NCBI GenBank assembly: GCA_027704905.1
Contig: CM051021.1
Span: 3,123,391-3,187,390, forward strand
DNA: 64,000 nucleotides
Direction: 5' to 3'
From: Muraenolepis orangiensis
Lineage: Eukaryota; Chordata; Actinopteri; Gadiformes; Muraenolepididae
The position numbers and the translations under genes were made by a program. The notes under the pieces were generated by a model. It searched no databases. It saw only the letters and a program-made list of their open reading frames with translations, and was not told the DNA's origin. Numbering within the stretch: position 1 is the stretch's first letter; each line of letters opens with the position of its first letter. Below, piece by piece: positions 24,130 to 37,159 of this stretch.

Positions 24130-24295
24130 GTGAGTTTATATCTAATGTCTTAACTCTCAACATGAAGATATCATCTAATGTTATAATAAATAAATACACA
24201 CATGTACATACACATGTATACAAATACACATATAATAATATAATAAGTACATAAGTACACATGAACACAAATACAAAACATGAATCTGAAATCAG

Positions 24296-25263
<968 letters not shown>

Positions 25264-26263
25264 NNNNNNNNNNNNNNNNNNNNNNNNNNNNNNNNNNNNN
25301 NNNNNNNNNNNNNNNNNNNNNNNNNNNNNNNNNNNNNNNNNNNNNNNNNNNNNNNNNNNNNNNNNNNNNNNNNNNNNNNNNNNNNNNNNNNNNNNNNNNN
25401 NNNNNNNNNNNNNNNNNNNNNNNNNNNNNNNNNNNNNNNNNNNNNNNNNNNNNNNNNNNNNNNNNNNNNNNNNNNNNNNNNNNNNNNNNNNNNNNNNNNN
25501 NNNNNNNNNNNNNNNNNNNNNNNNNNNNNNNNNNNNNNNNNNNNNNNNNNNNNNNNNNNNNNNNNNNNNNNNNNNNNNNNNNNNNNNNNNNNNNNNNNNN
25601 NNNNNNNNNNNNNNNNNNNNNNNNNNNNNNNNNNNNNNNNNNNNNNNNNNNNNNNNNNNNNNNNNNNNNNNNNNNNNNNNNNNNNNNNNNNNNNNNNNNN
25701 NNNNNNNNNNNNNNNNNNNNNNNNNNNNNNNNNNNNNNNNNNNNNNNNNNNNNNNNNNNNNNNNNNNNNNNNNNNNNNNNNNNNNNNNNNNNNNNNNNNN
25801 NNNNNNNNNNNNNNNNNNNNNNNNNNNNNNNNNNNNNNNNNNNNNNNNNNNNNNNNNNNNNNNNNNNNNNNNNNNNNNNNNNNNNNNNNNNNNNNNNNNN
25901 NNNNNNNNNNNNNNNNNNNNNNNNNNNNNNNNNNNNNNNNNNNNNNNNNNNNNNNNNNNNNNNNNNNNNNNNNNNNNNNNNNNNNNNNNNNNNNNNNNNN
26001 NNNNNNNNNNNNNNNNNNNNNNNNNNNNNNNNNNNNNNNNNNNNNNNNNNNNNNNNNNNNNNNNNNNNNNNNNNNNNNNNNNNNNNNNNNNNNNNNNNNN
26101 NNNNNNNNNNNNNNNNNNNNNNNNNNNNNNNNNNNNNNNNNNNNNNNNNNNNNNNNNNNNNNNNNNNNNNNNNNNNNNNNNNNNNNNNNNNNNNNNNNNN
26201 NNNNNNNNNNNNNNNNNNNNNNNNNNNNNNNNNNNNNNNNNNNNNNNNNNNNNNNNNNNNNNN
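25264..26263. other. Assembly gap of exactly 1000 N
   Basis: A round 1000-base run of N is normally a placeholder for unknown distance. Sequence before it is MHC-I intron repeat and after it an unrelated LINE, so adjacency across it is unproven. Confidence 0.99.
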
Positions 26264-26940
26264 GGCACCTACTCCACCATCAGCCTGGTGAACTTCTACC
26301 GTGGCACCGTAGAGAGCGTCCTGACGAGTGGCGTCACTGTGTGGTACGGCAACACCACTGCACAGGACAAGAATGCCATCCAGAGGGTTGTGAGGACGGC
26401 CGAGAAGATCATTGGGTGTGCACTTCCATGCATTGAGGAGATCTTTAGGACCAGATGTCGGAAGAAGGCCATGTCCATCATAAAGGACTGCAACCACCCT
26501 GGACACCATCTCTTCTCCCCCCTACCATCTGGTCGCCGGTTGCGCAGCATCCGTACAAGTACTACCAGGTTTAAGGACAGTTTTTATCCACAGGCAGTGC
26601 GCCTACTGAACTGCTAGGAGTGCTGCCACTTTCACTATCATGTCATTAACATTACACTTACATACTTTGCTAGACTTTCTGGACTCATCACAGTTACTGC
26701 ACTGTACTGAACTGTATTCATGATGCTGCTGCACTACTGGCACTTTAAATGCTTTAAAAAATACTTTAAATGTACATATCATTTAAGTCACTTGCTGCTC
26801 TTTTTTTGTTTATTTTATTGTATATAATATTTTTATTTTTATGGTGTCTTGGAGATGTATACTGCGGGAGGGAATGGGGAGTAAGCATTCCAATGTACTT
26901 GTTACAAATGGCCAATACAAATCTTGTATCTTGTATAACT
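26264..26940 (+). mobile_element. LINE 3' end (YGNTTAQDK family)
   Basis: The frame from the gap edge to TAG 26,617 reads NFYRGTVESVLTSGVTVWYG, then VVRTAEKIIGCALPCIEE and HHLFSPLPSGRRLRSIR, the C-terminal domain of fish non-LTR elements. An AT-rich 3' UTR ends near CTTGTATCTTGTATAAC. The protein family matches the fragment at 28,985-30,650. Confidence 0.8.
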
Positions 26941-27019
26941 CACCTTAAATAGCACAACAGCACATTAAACACATGACCAGAACTACCTTTTTTTCCAACT
27001 CAAAAACATTGCTTGTCTC

Positions 27020-27480
27020 TGCCCATCACCCTCCTTCTCTGCTGCCGAAATCCTGATCCACACATTCATCACATCTACAACAAACTCTGCTTCTCGCTTG
27101 CTCACCCTCACCCTCTCCCAAGACCACATCACCCCTGTCCTCCACAACCTCCATTGTCTCCCTGTTCCTCAACGGATCCAATTCAAAGTCCTTCTCCTCA
27201 CTCATAAAGTCCTCTATAACAAGGCCCCCTCCTCCCTACTGACCTCCACCACTACACTCCCTGCTCCTCCCTCTGGAACACTCTCCCCAAACACATCCGG
27301 GACTGGGCTGATCCATCCATGTGTCAATTATCACCAAAACTCACCTTTTTAGAACTGCTTTTAATGTGTAGTGTTGTGTTTTAAGTTGTTTACCTCAGAA
27401 ATGTATGTATTTATGTATCACATTAAGTGTCTTTCAGTGTCATGAAAAGTGCTCTATGAAATAAATGTATAAATTGTTTT
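27020..27480 (+). mobile_element. L2-like LINE 3' fragment
   Basis: Broken frames give DHITPVLHNLHCLPVPQRIQ and FKVLLLTHKVLYNKAPS, the conserved C-terminal strand of L2-type LINE proteins, then a short AT-rich tail to 27,480. Confidence 0.65.
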
Positions 27481-27654
27481 CCTATAACTATATTATAGGA
27501 ATAATATTATTTAGTAGGTCCATAAAGATTTTAATAGAAGAGTATGGAGTTCAACATCTTGATTGGAAATGATTGGTTAGGCTAACCCTTAATAACTCTT
27601 TCATTCTGGGTTAGCCTAACACTAACCCTAGCCTAACTAAAACTATTGATTATC

Positions 27655-28130
27655 TCCTAACAAAAAATGATTATTATATCCTACCTTATCTCCTACCAAA
27701 ACATTATTATTATATTCTACCTTATCTCCTACCTAAACATTATTATTATATCCTACCTTATCTCCTAACTAAACATTATTATTATATTCTACCTTATCTC
27801 CTAACTAAAAATGATTATTATATCCTACCTTATCTCCTACCAAAACATTATTATTATATTCTACCTTATCTCCTACCTAAACATTATTATTATATCCTAC
27901 CTTATCTCCTACCAAAACATTATTATTATATTCTACCTTATCTCCTACCTAAACATTATTATTATATCCTACCTTATCTCCTACCAAAACATTATTATTA
28001 TATTCTACCTTATCTCCTAACTAAAAATGATTATTATATCCTACCTTATCTCCTACCAAAACATTATTATTATATTCTACCTTATCTCCTACCTAAACAT
28101 TATTATTATATCCTACCTTATCTCCTAACA
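27655..28130. repeat. ~33-bp minisatellite (CTACCTTATCTCCTA)
   Basis: About 14 units alternating AAACATTATTATTATAT and TCCTACCTTATCTCCTACC. It ends 80 bases before SPAG17 exon 5 on its intron side. Confidence 0.95.
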
Positions 28131-28207
28131 GCCTAACTATTCCTGCCTTTAACACCATCCTACCGGGCAGACTGGAACGTGGATACCTGGAGCCAGACAG
28201 AACTCAC

Positions 28208-31200
28208 CTATGTACTTGGGTGTCTGGATGTCTTCTCCCCTGCGCCTCAGCTTGGTCTGCCTCTCCACGGTTACGCCCGCAGGGGGCGTGTCCTCCTTGG
28301 CTCTGTTGCCTGAAGCCTTCTGTTTGGTGGCTGAGGCTGGGCCTGCCTTACTCTTCTCCTCAGAACCCTGCAAGGACAAATGAAAAGCAATTCCAGACTG
28401 TGAGGTATGGGGAAAGTCAACCATTTCATGGGCAAACTCATCGATAGGTTCCAGAGAAAAGGCACAGGCCTAACATGAGTGGGCTTTTCAACACACTTAT
28501 TTTCTTCTTTGTTCTTCTTGTCGGGACACATATATATTAATATTGCTAAGTATACACATCAAAACAATGGATGTTTGTGTGTGACTTGGTTGTTTCAACC
28601 CCAGGTTCATTCTCTATAATACCTGCTTCACCTATTAGACCAGACCCAAACCCAGGTTCCTTATAATACCTATTCCACCTGTTAGAGCAGACTTAACACT
28701 AAGGTAAAGCTTTGTGGCTCCAACATGTTGTAAATATCTGAATACCTTCTTGGCGGCCATCCTCTGCTGGTCGCTGGCTTTGACCTGCAGGAGTTGGAAC
28801 TTGAGGATGTTGGCCATCAGCTCACAGGGAACTTCTTGGCCTGCATCCAGCAGCACCTTGGCTTGCTCCGTCACCTGGAGGTGCAGAACATAGCCTCTTA
28901 TTGGTCTAGCAGATACTTACCTGTGTCTAACCTAAGTGTAGAGGTGATACTGTACACACTACAATCAGAGGTCCCCAACCACCGGGCCGCGGACCAGCAC
29001 CAGGCTGTGAGTAAATGATGTAAAATAAAGAGAACAAAAGCTGTAAAAAAAAGAATTTCAGGAGGAGCACTGCCTGTGGAAAAAAACTGTCCTTGAACCT
29101 GGTAGTCCTTGTCCTGATGCTGCCAAAATGGCGGTCCATTGTGATGGACATGGCCTTCTTCCGACATCTGGCTCAATGCATAGAAGTGCACACCCGATGA
29201 TCTTCTCCACCGTGCTCCCACCCCTCTGGATGGCTTTCTTGTCCTGTGCAGTGGTGTTGCCGTACCACACGGTGACGCCACTCATCAGGACGCTCTATAC
29301 AGTGCCACGGAGGCTCACCAGCCACCCTTCGCTTATGCCGCTTCTCCTGAGGCACTGCAGGTCATAGAGGCGCTGGTGTGCGGATCCACACCAGGTTGTC
29401 GAGATCTGTAGTCCCAGGAAACGGAAGCAGGTGACGATTTCCACCACTGTCCCGTCCAGGATAATGGTGAAGTGGGTGCCTCGGTGGCTCCTGAAGTCCA
29501 CGATAAGCTCCTTGCTGACATTCAGTGCAAGGCCGTTGTCCTTGCATCATCACATCAGCAGGATACCTTATCTCTGTACTCTGTCTTGTCATCATCGCTT
29601 ATCAGGCCGATGACTGTGGTGTCATCCGCAAACTTGATTATCCGATTGTTGCTGTGTGTAGCAGTATAATCATGTGTGTACAGCGAGTACAGCCAGGGAT
29701 GGAGGCAGCAACCTTGGGGTGCTTCGTGTTGAGGACCAGAGAGGATGAGATGATGTTTCCAATCTTTACCACTTGAGGCCTGGTAGATGGCGTAGTCTAC
29801 AGACCTGTTTGGTCTGTATGCAAACTGGAGTGGGTCCAGGGTGTCAGGATGGTAAAGTTGATGTTTGACGTGACCAGTTTCTCCAGGCACACACACATGG
29901 CTATGGGTGTTCAAGCCACTGGACGATAATCATTGAGGCCTGTTTTCTTGGTCTTTTGGGTAACGGCACAATGGTTGTCTCTTTGAAGCACAATGCGATG
30001 ACAGACAATGATGCGTTGAAGATGTCTGGGAGCACAAGAGCCAGCTTGTCAGTGCAGGTCTTGAAGACGCGGGATGGAACTCCGGCTGAGCCTGCTGCCT
30101 TCCCTGCATTCACCCTCCAGAAGGTTCTGCAGACCTCGGACTTGGACAGTTGTAGAATGTAGTCCTCTGGGTAAACGTCCAATTTGTTTAGCTCAGAGTT
30201 CCCCCTTTCAAAGTGAGCGTAAAACAAGTTCTGGTAGGTTGGGGTCATTGTTGGTGACCCTGAGCTCCTCTAGTAGTTGGAGAGGACCCTCAGACCTTGC
30301 CACATAGAGCCCCCAAACTGTAATTCCAGTTTGTTTTTATAATACAACTTCTCCTTCTTGATGGCTTTTCTGAGTTCATACTTGGCCTTCTTGGAGTCGC
30401 CTGTTGTGAAAGCGGTACTCCGTTCCTTAAGTTTGTTCCATATGTCAGCATTCATCCATGGTTTGTGGTTCGGAATGAGCAAACACACCTGGTCGGGATG
30501 CATTTCTCCACTAGCCTGTTTATGTATAATGTGACATGATTTGTATACACATCCAAGTCAGTGGTCTTGAATACACTCCAGTCCGTGAATACAGCCCACC
30601 CTGCAGATGTAGTACGGCGTCATCTGTCCAGCGCAGAATATCCACTCTCAAAATATAATGTGGGCGGCAGTAGCATAGTCTATTGGAACTTGGATTGGGA
30701 ACCAGAAGGTCGCCGGTTCAAGTCCCTGAAACGCATGGGCACTGCCGAGGTGCCCTTTAGCAGGGCACCAAACCATATAATATGTCAGTATGCCTCCAGA
30801 GGTGAAATTAAAATAAGGCGATCACTAGTAGTATGTACTAGAGATTGTAGTGTGATGTAGTGTGGCATCGTATTGTGCTTGTGACCTCAGGACAACTTAT
30901 TCACCTCCATACATATACCTAACCTTCAAACTGTGACAAAGGACTAACCTCATGGAACATGGCTACATCTTTAGGCTTCTTGGCCTTGGGGTTCCCCAGG
31001 TGGTGGATCTAAAACACAAGGACACAATGAGGAATACTTGATAACCATCAATACCTTCAACCAGCAATCATTTAGACTGAATACAGAAAATAGACAATGA
31101 CAAAGGAAAATACTTGAGATGTATGAACGTGAGTTCTGTTTGGAGACCTTTTAAAAGCTCCACTATCATAATATAATGTGGGCGGCAGTAGCTAGTCTAT

Positions 31201-33806
31201 TGGAACTTGGATTGGGAACAAAAAGGTCTCCGGTTCAAGTCCCTGAAACACATGGGCACTGCCGAGGTGCCCTTTAGCAGGGCACCAGTCCCCTACACTA
31301 ATCCCTGGGCAGCTGGATATACAATAGCTGCCCACTGATCCTAATTCTATGATGGGTTTAATGCTGAGAAACACATTTCACTGTGTATGTATGTGACCAA
31401 TAAAGAGGATTCAATCCTCCAGATTTAGACTTAATCTTGTAAATGGACTGTATTTATACAACACTTTTACCCAAACACAAAATCAATTATTATTATTATT
31501 ATTATTAATAAATTAAATGTACATTCACACATGCATATACCGACAAAGTCAGCCATGCAAGGAGCCAGACAGCTGGTGAGGAGGGGTTTGGTGTCTTAGT
31601 CAGGGACACCTCGACACCTGGCTTGGAGGAGCCGGGAGATCGAAACCAGCAACCCTCCGGTTGCCAGACCAAACGCTCTACTTCCATCCCTACAGCTTCC
31701 GAGAAAAATCCAGGAAGATTTGGACCATTTACCTAACACCCCATTGGTCTGATTTAAACCTGAGGCATATGGAGCAGGACTCTCTTAAGTCAGGAAGAAT
31801 GAAAGTCAGAAAGAACACCCAGCGTGATGTTTCTCCTCCAAGCCATCATTGATAAGGTCTTACCGTGGCTACGATGGCTTCCTGACTCACTAGGGTGAAG
31901 AGCCTGCGTTGGGGCTGCTGTACTGCCAGCTGTAACGGCCCCATCAGTTCCTCATCGGCTGGGGTTCCCCCGGCCAGCAGGGAGACACAAGCCTTCCACG
32001 AACACTGGAAACATAATCCAACTGAGATCTCACTTTAAAAGAAGGTTAAAGTGGCTTAGGTGTTTGAATCCCAGCCCAAAGCTTTAACAATGCCTGCACT
32101 GTCTCTGTACTGTCTAACCCCTACCTGCTCCTGAATTACCTGTCTCTGTACTGTCTAATTCCTACCTGCTACTTAATGATCTGTCTCTGTACTGTCTAAC
32201 CCCTACCTGCTCCTGAATGATCTGTCTCTGTACTGTCTAACCCCTACCTGCTCCTGAATGATCTGTCTCTGTACTGTCTAACCCCTACCTGCTCCTGAAT
32301 GACCTGTCTCTGTACTGTCTAACCCCTACCTGCTCCTCAATGATCTGTCTCTGTACTGTCTAACCCCTACCTGCTCCTTAATGACCTGTCTCTGTACCGT
32401 CTAACCCCTACCTGCTCCTGAATGATCTGTCTCTGTACTGTCTAACCCCTACCTGCTCCTGAATGACCTGTCTCTGTACTGTCTAACCCCTACCTGCTCC
32501 TCAATGATCTGTCTCTGTACTGTCTAACCCCTACCTGCTCCTTAATGACCTGTCTCTGTACTGTCTAACCCCTACCTGCTCCTTAATGACCTGTCTCTGT
32601 ACTGTCTAACCCCTACCTGCTCCTGAATGATCTGTCTCTGTACTGTCTAACCCCTACCTGCTCCTTAATGACCTGTCTCTGTACTGTCTAACCCCTACCT
32701 GCTCCTTAAAGACCTGTCTCTGTACTGTCTAACCCCTACCTGCTCCTGAATGATCTGTCTATGTACTGTCTAACCCCTACCTGCTCCTTAATGACCTGTC
32801 TCTGTACTGTCTAACCCCTACCTGCTCCTGAATGACCTGTCTCTGTACTGTCTAACCCCTACCTGCTCCTCAATGATCTGTCTCTGTACTGTCTAACCCC
32901 TACCTGCTCCTTAATGACCTGTCTCTGTACTGTCTAACCCCTACCTGCACCTTAATGACCTGTCTCTGTACTGTCTGACCCCTACCTGCTCCTTAATGAC
33001 CTGTCTCTGTACTGTCTAACCCCTACCTGCTTCTTAACGATCTGTCTCTGTACTGTCTAACCCCTACCTGCTCCTGAATGATCTGTCTCTGTACTGTCTA
33101 ACCCCTACCTGCTTCTTAATGATCTGTCTCTGTACTGTGTAACCCCTACCTGCTTCTTAATGACCTGTCTCTGTACTGTCTAACCCCTACCTGCTCCTGA
33201 ATGATCTGTCTCTGTACTGTCTAACCCCTACCTGCTCCTGAATGATCCGTCTCTGTACTGTCTAACCCCTACCTGCTCCTGAATGATCTGTCTCTGTACT
33301 GTCTAACCCCTACCTGCTGCTGAATGATCTGTCTCTGTACTGTCTAACCCCTACCTGCTCCTCAATGACCTGTCTCTGTACTGTCTAACCCCTACCTGCT
33401 CCTCAATGACCTGTCTCTGTACTGTCTAACCTCAATGACCTGTCTCTGTACTGTCTAACCTCTACCTGCTCCTCAATGACCTGTCTCTGTACTATCTAAC
33501 CTCTACCTGCTCCTCAATGACCTGTCTGTGTCCTAAACACCATGAGGTAAGGTGGTAATAATAATAATAATAATAATAACAATAATTATGATAATGGATC
33601 ATTTGGAGAGAGATTGTAGTAGCCTTTAAAATGATCTGTTGGCGCACTGCACTGCCTGGCGAATTAGTAAAAGGCTGTTAGAATGAAGTAGGACCAAATC
33701 TGACCTCAAAACAAATACAAACCTCTTCAAACTGCGCACTTTTGAGCCCAGTTTCCCAGCTGGTGTCCGCAGCTGGAGCAGTCTTCTTGGCTCTTTTTGG
33801 AGGCAT
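28208..33806 (-). CDS. spag17: Sperm-associated antigen 17, first five coding exons (3' partial)
   Basis: Exons: 33,723-33,806 (ATG), 31,864-32,004, 30,949-31,008, 28,746-28,874 and 28,208-28,367. All have AG/GT borders and phases join (0,0,0,0, then 1). The protein begins MPPKRAKKTAPAADTSWETG. Later blocks PLQLAVQQPQRRLFTLVSQE, NILKFQLLQVKASDQQR and QTKLRRRGEDIQTPKYI follow the order in vertebrate SPAG17 N-termini (known family pattern of LQIALT..VPQRKLF, KLLKFQLLQIK.KDQQR and LKRRGE). SPAG17 (Chlamydomonas PF6) is a scaffold of the C1a projection of the axonemal central pair, needed for motile cilia and flagella. The gene should have dozens more exons downstream (lower coordinates), but only repeats, the N gap and MHC-I follow. 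A second exon 1 lies at 38,722-38,820. Confidence 0.88.
28985..30650 (-). mobile_element. Decayed LINE (YGNTTAQDK family) in SPAG17 intron
   Basis: On the minus strand, in order: VFTDWSVFKTTDLDVYTNH-like, HKPWMNADIWNKLKERSTAF, LRKAIKKEKLYYKNKLELQF, EDYILQLSKSEVCRTFWRVN, FADDTTVIGLISDDD (catalytic FADD) and SGVTVWYGNTTAQDKKAIQR. Several frameshifts and stops show it is dead. It lies between SPAG17 exons 3 and 4, on the same strand as the gene. Confidence 0.8.
30657..30790 (+). mobile_element. tRNA-derived SINE
   Basis: GGGCGGCAGTAGCATAGTCT (A-box region) is followed by a B-box GGTTCAAGTCC and the GGCACTGCCGAGGTGCCCTT body typical of a widespread fish SINE. Confidence 0.7.
31172..31400 (+). 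mobile_element. tRNA-derived SINE, second copy
   Basis: Same family as at 30,657, with the body extending through CTGGGCAGCTG to a CACTGTGTATGTATGTGACC tail. B-box GGTTCAAGTCC. Confidence 0.7.
31560..31690 (-). mobile_element. tRNA-derived SINE, minus strand
   Basis: On the minus strand GATGGAAGTAGAGCGTTTGG is followed by the B-box-like GGTTTCGATCTCC and a GGTGTCGAGGTGTCCCTG body. Confidence 0.6.
32095..33530. repeat. 41-bp minisatellite, ~35 units, in SPAG17 intron 1
   Basis: The unit contains CTGTCTCTGTACTGTCTAAC and CCCTACCTGCTCCTGAATGA. Units vary mainly at the GAATGAT/TTAATGAC end. It is contiguous, with no spacers. Confidence 0.97.
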
Positions 33807-33820
33807 CTCGGTTGATATAC
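33600..33820. repeat. ~215-bp duplication containing SPAG17 exon 1 (proximal copy)
   Basis: From GAGAGA.TTGTAGTAGCC through exon 1 to CTCGGTTGATATA the sequence matches 38,605-38,833. Identity ends abruptly 13-14 bases 5' of the ATG. Confidence 0.85.
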
Positions 33821-34006
33821 ACTGTAAAAAAACCACATTTTTTAACAGTTTTCCTCAATAAATTTTAAGTTGTTTTCCCTGTATTTTAAAATGACCAGAA
33901 AATCATATTAAATTACAAGAATAAACTGTTTATTGAAATGTGTCATGTGCAGTGGCGGCTGGCCCATAGGGGGCGCCGATGGGGCGCCGATGGGGCGCCG
34001 AACCAC

Positions 34007-34300
34007 GCATATTATGTTGCGCAAATTATTTTAAAATCATATTTTACACATATTTCTGGGTGCATTCCACACACATATTGACAATTGATATATATATATA
34101 TATATATAAATATATTATATATATATATATAATATATATAATATAATATATATATATATAATATATATATACAATTTATATATATATATATAAATTGTAC
34201 AATTTATATATATATATATAAATTGTCAATATGTGTGTGGAATGCACCCAGAAATATGTGTAAAATATGATTTTAAAATAATTTGCGCAACATAATATGC
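34007..34300. repeat. 80-bp perfect inverted repeat around (TA)n
   Basis: The arm 34,007-34,086 equals the reverse complement of 34,221-34,300 at all 80 positions. The 134-base loop is almost pure TA. Part of the outer arm recurs once more in inverted form near 34,533-34,557. Confidence 0.95.
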
Positions 34301-34468
34301 TTTTCCTAGTACACATATTCCTAGTACACTGCAGGCCATTTGTATGACGATGCTGCTGGGGCGCTTTTCAATGCGCCCCACGAAGGCGGGTCTCTGTAGC
34401 AGTTTAGCCAATTGCTGATTCAAGATATAAACGAGAGACATAAAATGTAGCCAATCAGCGTCCTCAAA

Positions 34469-34514
34469 ACGTCTTCCCGTGGGGCGCTTTTAAAAGCGCC
34501 CCACGGGAAGACGT
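34469..34514. repeat. 46-bp perfect palindrome, no spacer
   Basis: Twenty-three-base arms meet at TTTT|AAAA (34,491/34,492). The arms carry CGTGGGGCGC and its complement. Confidence 0.97.
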
Positions 34515-34583
34515 CATTTGTGTGCGTCACAGTGTACTACTAGGAAAAGCATATTATGCTCTGTCTCTGCGGGCGCGCACGCA

Positions 34584-34652
<69 letters not shown>

Positions 34653-35158
34653 ACGCACACGCACAGACGCACACTCACACAGACACACGCACAAACACAT
34701 ACGCAAAAACACATACGCAAAAACACACACACACACACACACTTCCAAATATATGTCAGTGTTTTTTGTCAGTGTGTGCCGATATATATATTTTTGTTGA
34801 GTGATTGATATAGTGTTCGTGAGTGATTTAAACAAGCAGGTATATATATATATGGATGTTGCGATCGTGAAGTCCAACGGGGGAGGGGGGGGGGGGCTAT
34901 AGCTGGTAAAATGGTATAGCCCCCCCCTGGTGAAAAATGCACCAGCCGCCACTGGTCATGTGATTTAACAGAAAAAATCAGTAAAAATGGAATACGTTAA
35001 ATATCTGTTTTTTAACACCTTTTAAATGCCAATTTTAATAACATTAACCTTTGTTTTTACGGTTAATGATTCATTGAAAAACTTGCCACCTTTTTCTGTA
35101 ATTATACAAAAAATTACATCTCTTATGCAGATATATCACTGTAAAATACATGGAAATC

Positions 35159-36935
35159 AGGGGTGGACAGTAACGAAGTAAATGCAATTCGATGTACATT
35201 TTTGAAGTATCTGTACTTTACTTAAGTATTTCCATTTTTTTTGGGTGACTTTTAACTTTGAAGTCCGCTACATTTAAAATCAAATATCTTACCTTCTACT
35301 TCACTATATATGTGACATCTGTCGTTCCTTCTTATGAGTGAGACTTTTATATAGAAATAAGCACCACGAACTAACCAATCAGGGTACAGCGCACGCTTTA
35401 TGGGTTGGACCTATTAGATGTAGGCTAGCTACCCACGTGACCCAGTAGTACCTGTCCGTTACAGCGCAACAGCCTGGACAATGGCGGAAGAAAGTCCTGA
35501 CTCAAACTCGGCACTTCAACACCCATGGCCTTATTGGAAGGATTTATTTGAAGTTGTGGAACAGAAGAAGGATTCCTTTGTTTACAAAAGCCTTCTCTGA
35601 CTGCCTCAGTCCCACACCATTTCTTCCTATAAGAATTCTCCGTCGAATTTGAGGAAACACGTTGAGGTAAGCTCTCTCTAATGACATCTCTCGTTGTTGA
35701 TGTGGTCAGTCACTAACACATGTATGTCGTGTCATTGTTGATGTGGTCAGTCACTAACACATGTATGTCGTGTCATTGTTGATGTGGTCAGTCACTAACA
35801 CATGTATGTCGTGTCATTGTTGATGTGGTCAGTCACTAACACATGTATGTCGTGTCATTGTTGATGTGGTCAGTCACTAACACATGTATGTCGTGTCATT
35901 GTTGATGTGGTCAGTCACTAACACATGTATGTCGTGTCATTGTTGATGTGGTCAGTCACTAACACATGTATGTCGTGTCATTGTTTGTGGTCAGTCACTA
36001 ACACATGTATGTCGTGTCATTGTTGATGTGGTCAGTCACTAACACATGTATGTCGTGTCATTGTTGATGTGGTCAGTCACTAACACATGTATGTCGTGTC
36101 ATTGTTTGTGGTCAGTCACTAACACATGTATGTCGTGTCATTGTTTGTGGTCAGTCACTAACACATGTATGTCGTGTCATTGTTGATGTGGTCAGTCACT
36201 AACACATGTATGTCGTGTCATTGTTTGTGGTCAGTCACTAACACATGTATGTCGTGTCATTGTTTGTGGTCAGTCACTAACACATGTATGTCGTGTCATT
36301 GTTTGTGGTCAGTCACTAACACATGTATGTCGTGTCATTGTTGATGTGGTCAGTCACTAACACATGTATGTCGTGTCATTGTTTGTGGTCAGTCACTAAC
36401 ACATGTATGTCGTGTCATTGCATGATGGCTGTTGTATGTCGTTGGTAACTCTTGAGCCGCGTTGTTACACCGCAACGATAATGGCAACGCAGGCTGGAGC
36501 TAGTAATCACTTGAAGTCTATTGATGTGAGCTAGCCAGCTGTTTCACGTTAGTTTGTACCGTAAGTGCTCATGACTCATCTTTTAACCTCATTTAGTGGT
36601 TCGTTTCAAATGCACTTTGGAAATACATGGGGCTGTACTGTTCTTTTGACATTCTAATCTGGTGAAATGGTTATCAGTGTGACTGCAAAAGGTTTGAATT
36701 GATTCTTAGCATCTAATGGAATTTTCATTTCATGTCTGGACTACATCAAGGACCATCTGGAACAAGAGACCTTCAATCATTTGCAAGGTGATGCCTCCAG
36801 CGCCTCTGATGAAGACGACTTCTTTGCAAGCATGAAGCCTGCTCATGGTCAGGAAAGTATTAGGCAGTTGGATGGTTACCTTGCCTGCAAAGTTGATGAC
36901 AAAGACATTCTGAAGGCTCCCAGTCAATCAGACAG
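35159..36935 (+). pseudogene. hAT (BED-finger) transposase fragment with dead zinc finger
   Basis: The 5' terminus CAGGGGTGGACAGTAACG at 35,159 is a standard fish hAT end. The BED exon runs from ATG 35,481 to a donor at 35,666. Where the family has two finger cysteines (consensus K-C-L-L-C-L-P), this copy has Ser and a TGA stop (AAA AGC CTT CTC TGA); the downstream SHTISSYKNSPSNLRKHVE is kept. A later piece (about 36,735-36,950) reads ASSASDEDDFFASMKPAHGQ and LDGYLACKVDDKDILKA, the segment before the hAT dimerisation domain, and stops at TAA. The catalytic core and 3' terminus are missing. Confidence 0.7.
35690..36422. repeat. ~41-bp minisatellite (GTCAGTCACTAACACATGTA)
   Basis: About 18 units. 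Two unit types, with and without GATG after TCATTGTT, alternate irregularly. Confidence 0.95.
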
Positions 36936-37159
36936 GTTGGTTTAAGCTACTAAATGGTCACACTGTAAAAGTTCAAGGAACAATCAAAGATTTTTCTTGT
37001 CTCTTTCCCCCCCTATGCTGTTGGCTGCAGTATGAACTGGACTGTTAGCTGCCTGGAACTCCAACTTCATCCAGAAGTCTTCAAGCTAAAGTAAGACTTG
37101 TTGCATAGTTTTTATTATGACAAGTGGTATAAAAGCTAAATAGGGGACATCATTGCAGG

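Larger units (their letters stand above)
33950..34954. mobile_element. 1.0-kb palindromic non-autonomous hAT element
   Basis: Termini CAGTGGCGGCTGG and CCAGCCGCCACTG are exact inverted repeats, and the target duplication GTCATGTG is exact (33,942-33,949 and 34,955-34,962). There is no transposase. The interior contains an 80-base perfect inverted repeat, a 46-base perfect palindrome and a (CA)n tract (34,570-34,740). Confidence 0.93.

Noticed and set aside
32095..33530. CRISPR-like array
   Set aside because: Units are contiguous 41-bp near-identical repeats with no unique spacers, in a vertebrate intron: a minisatellite.
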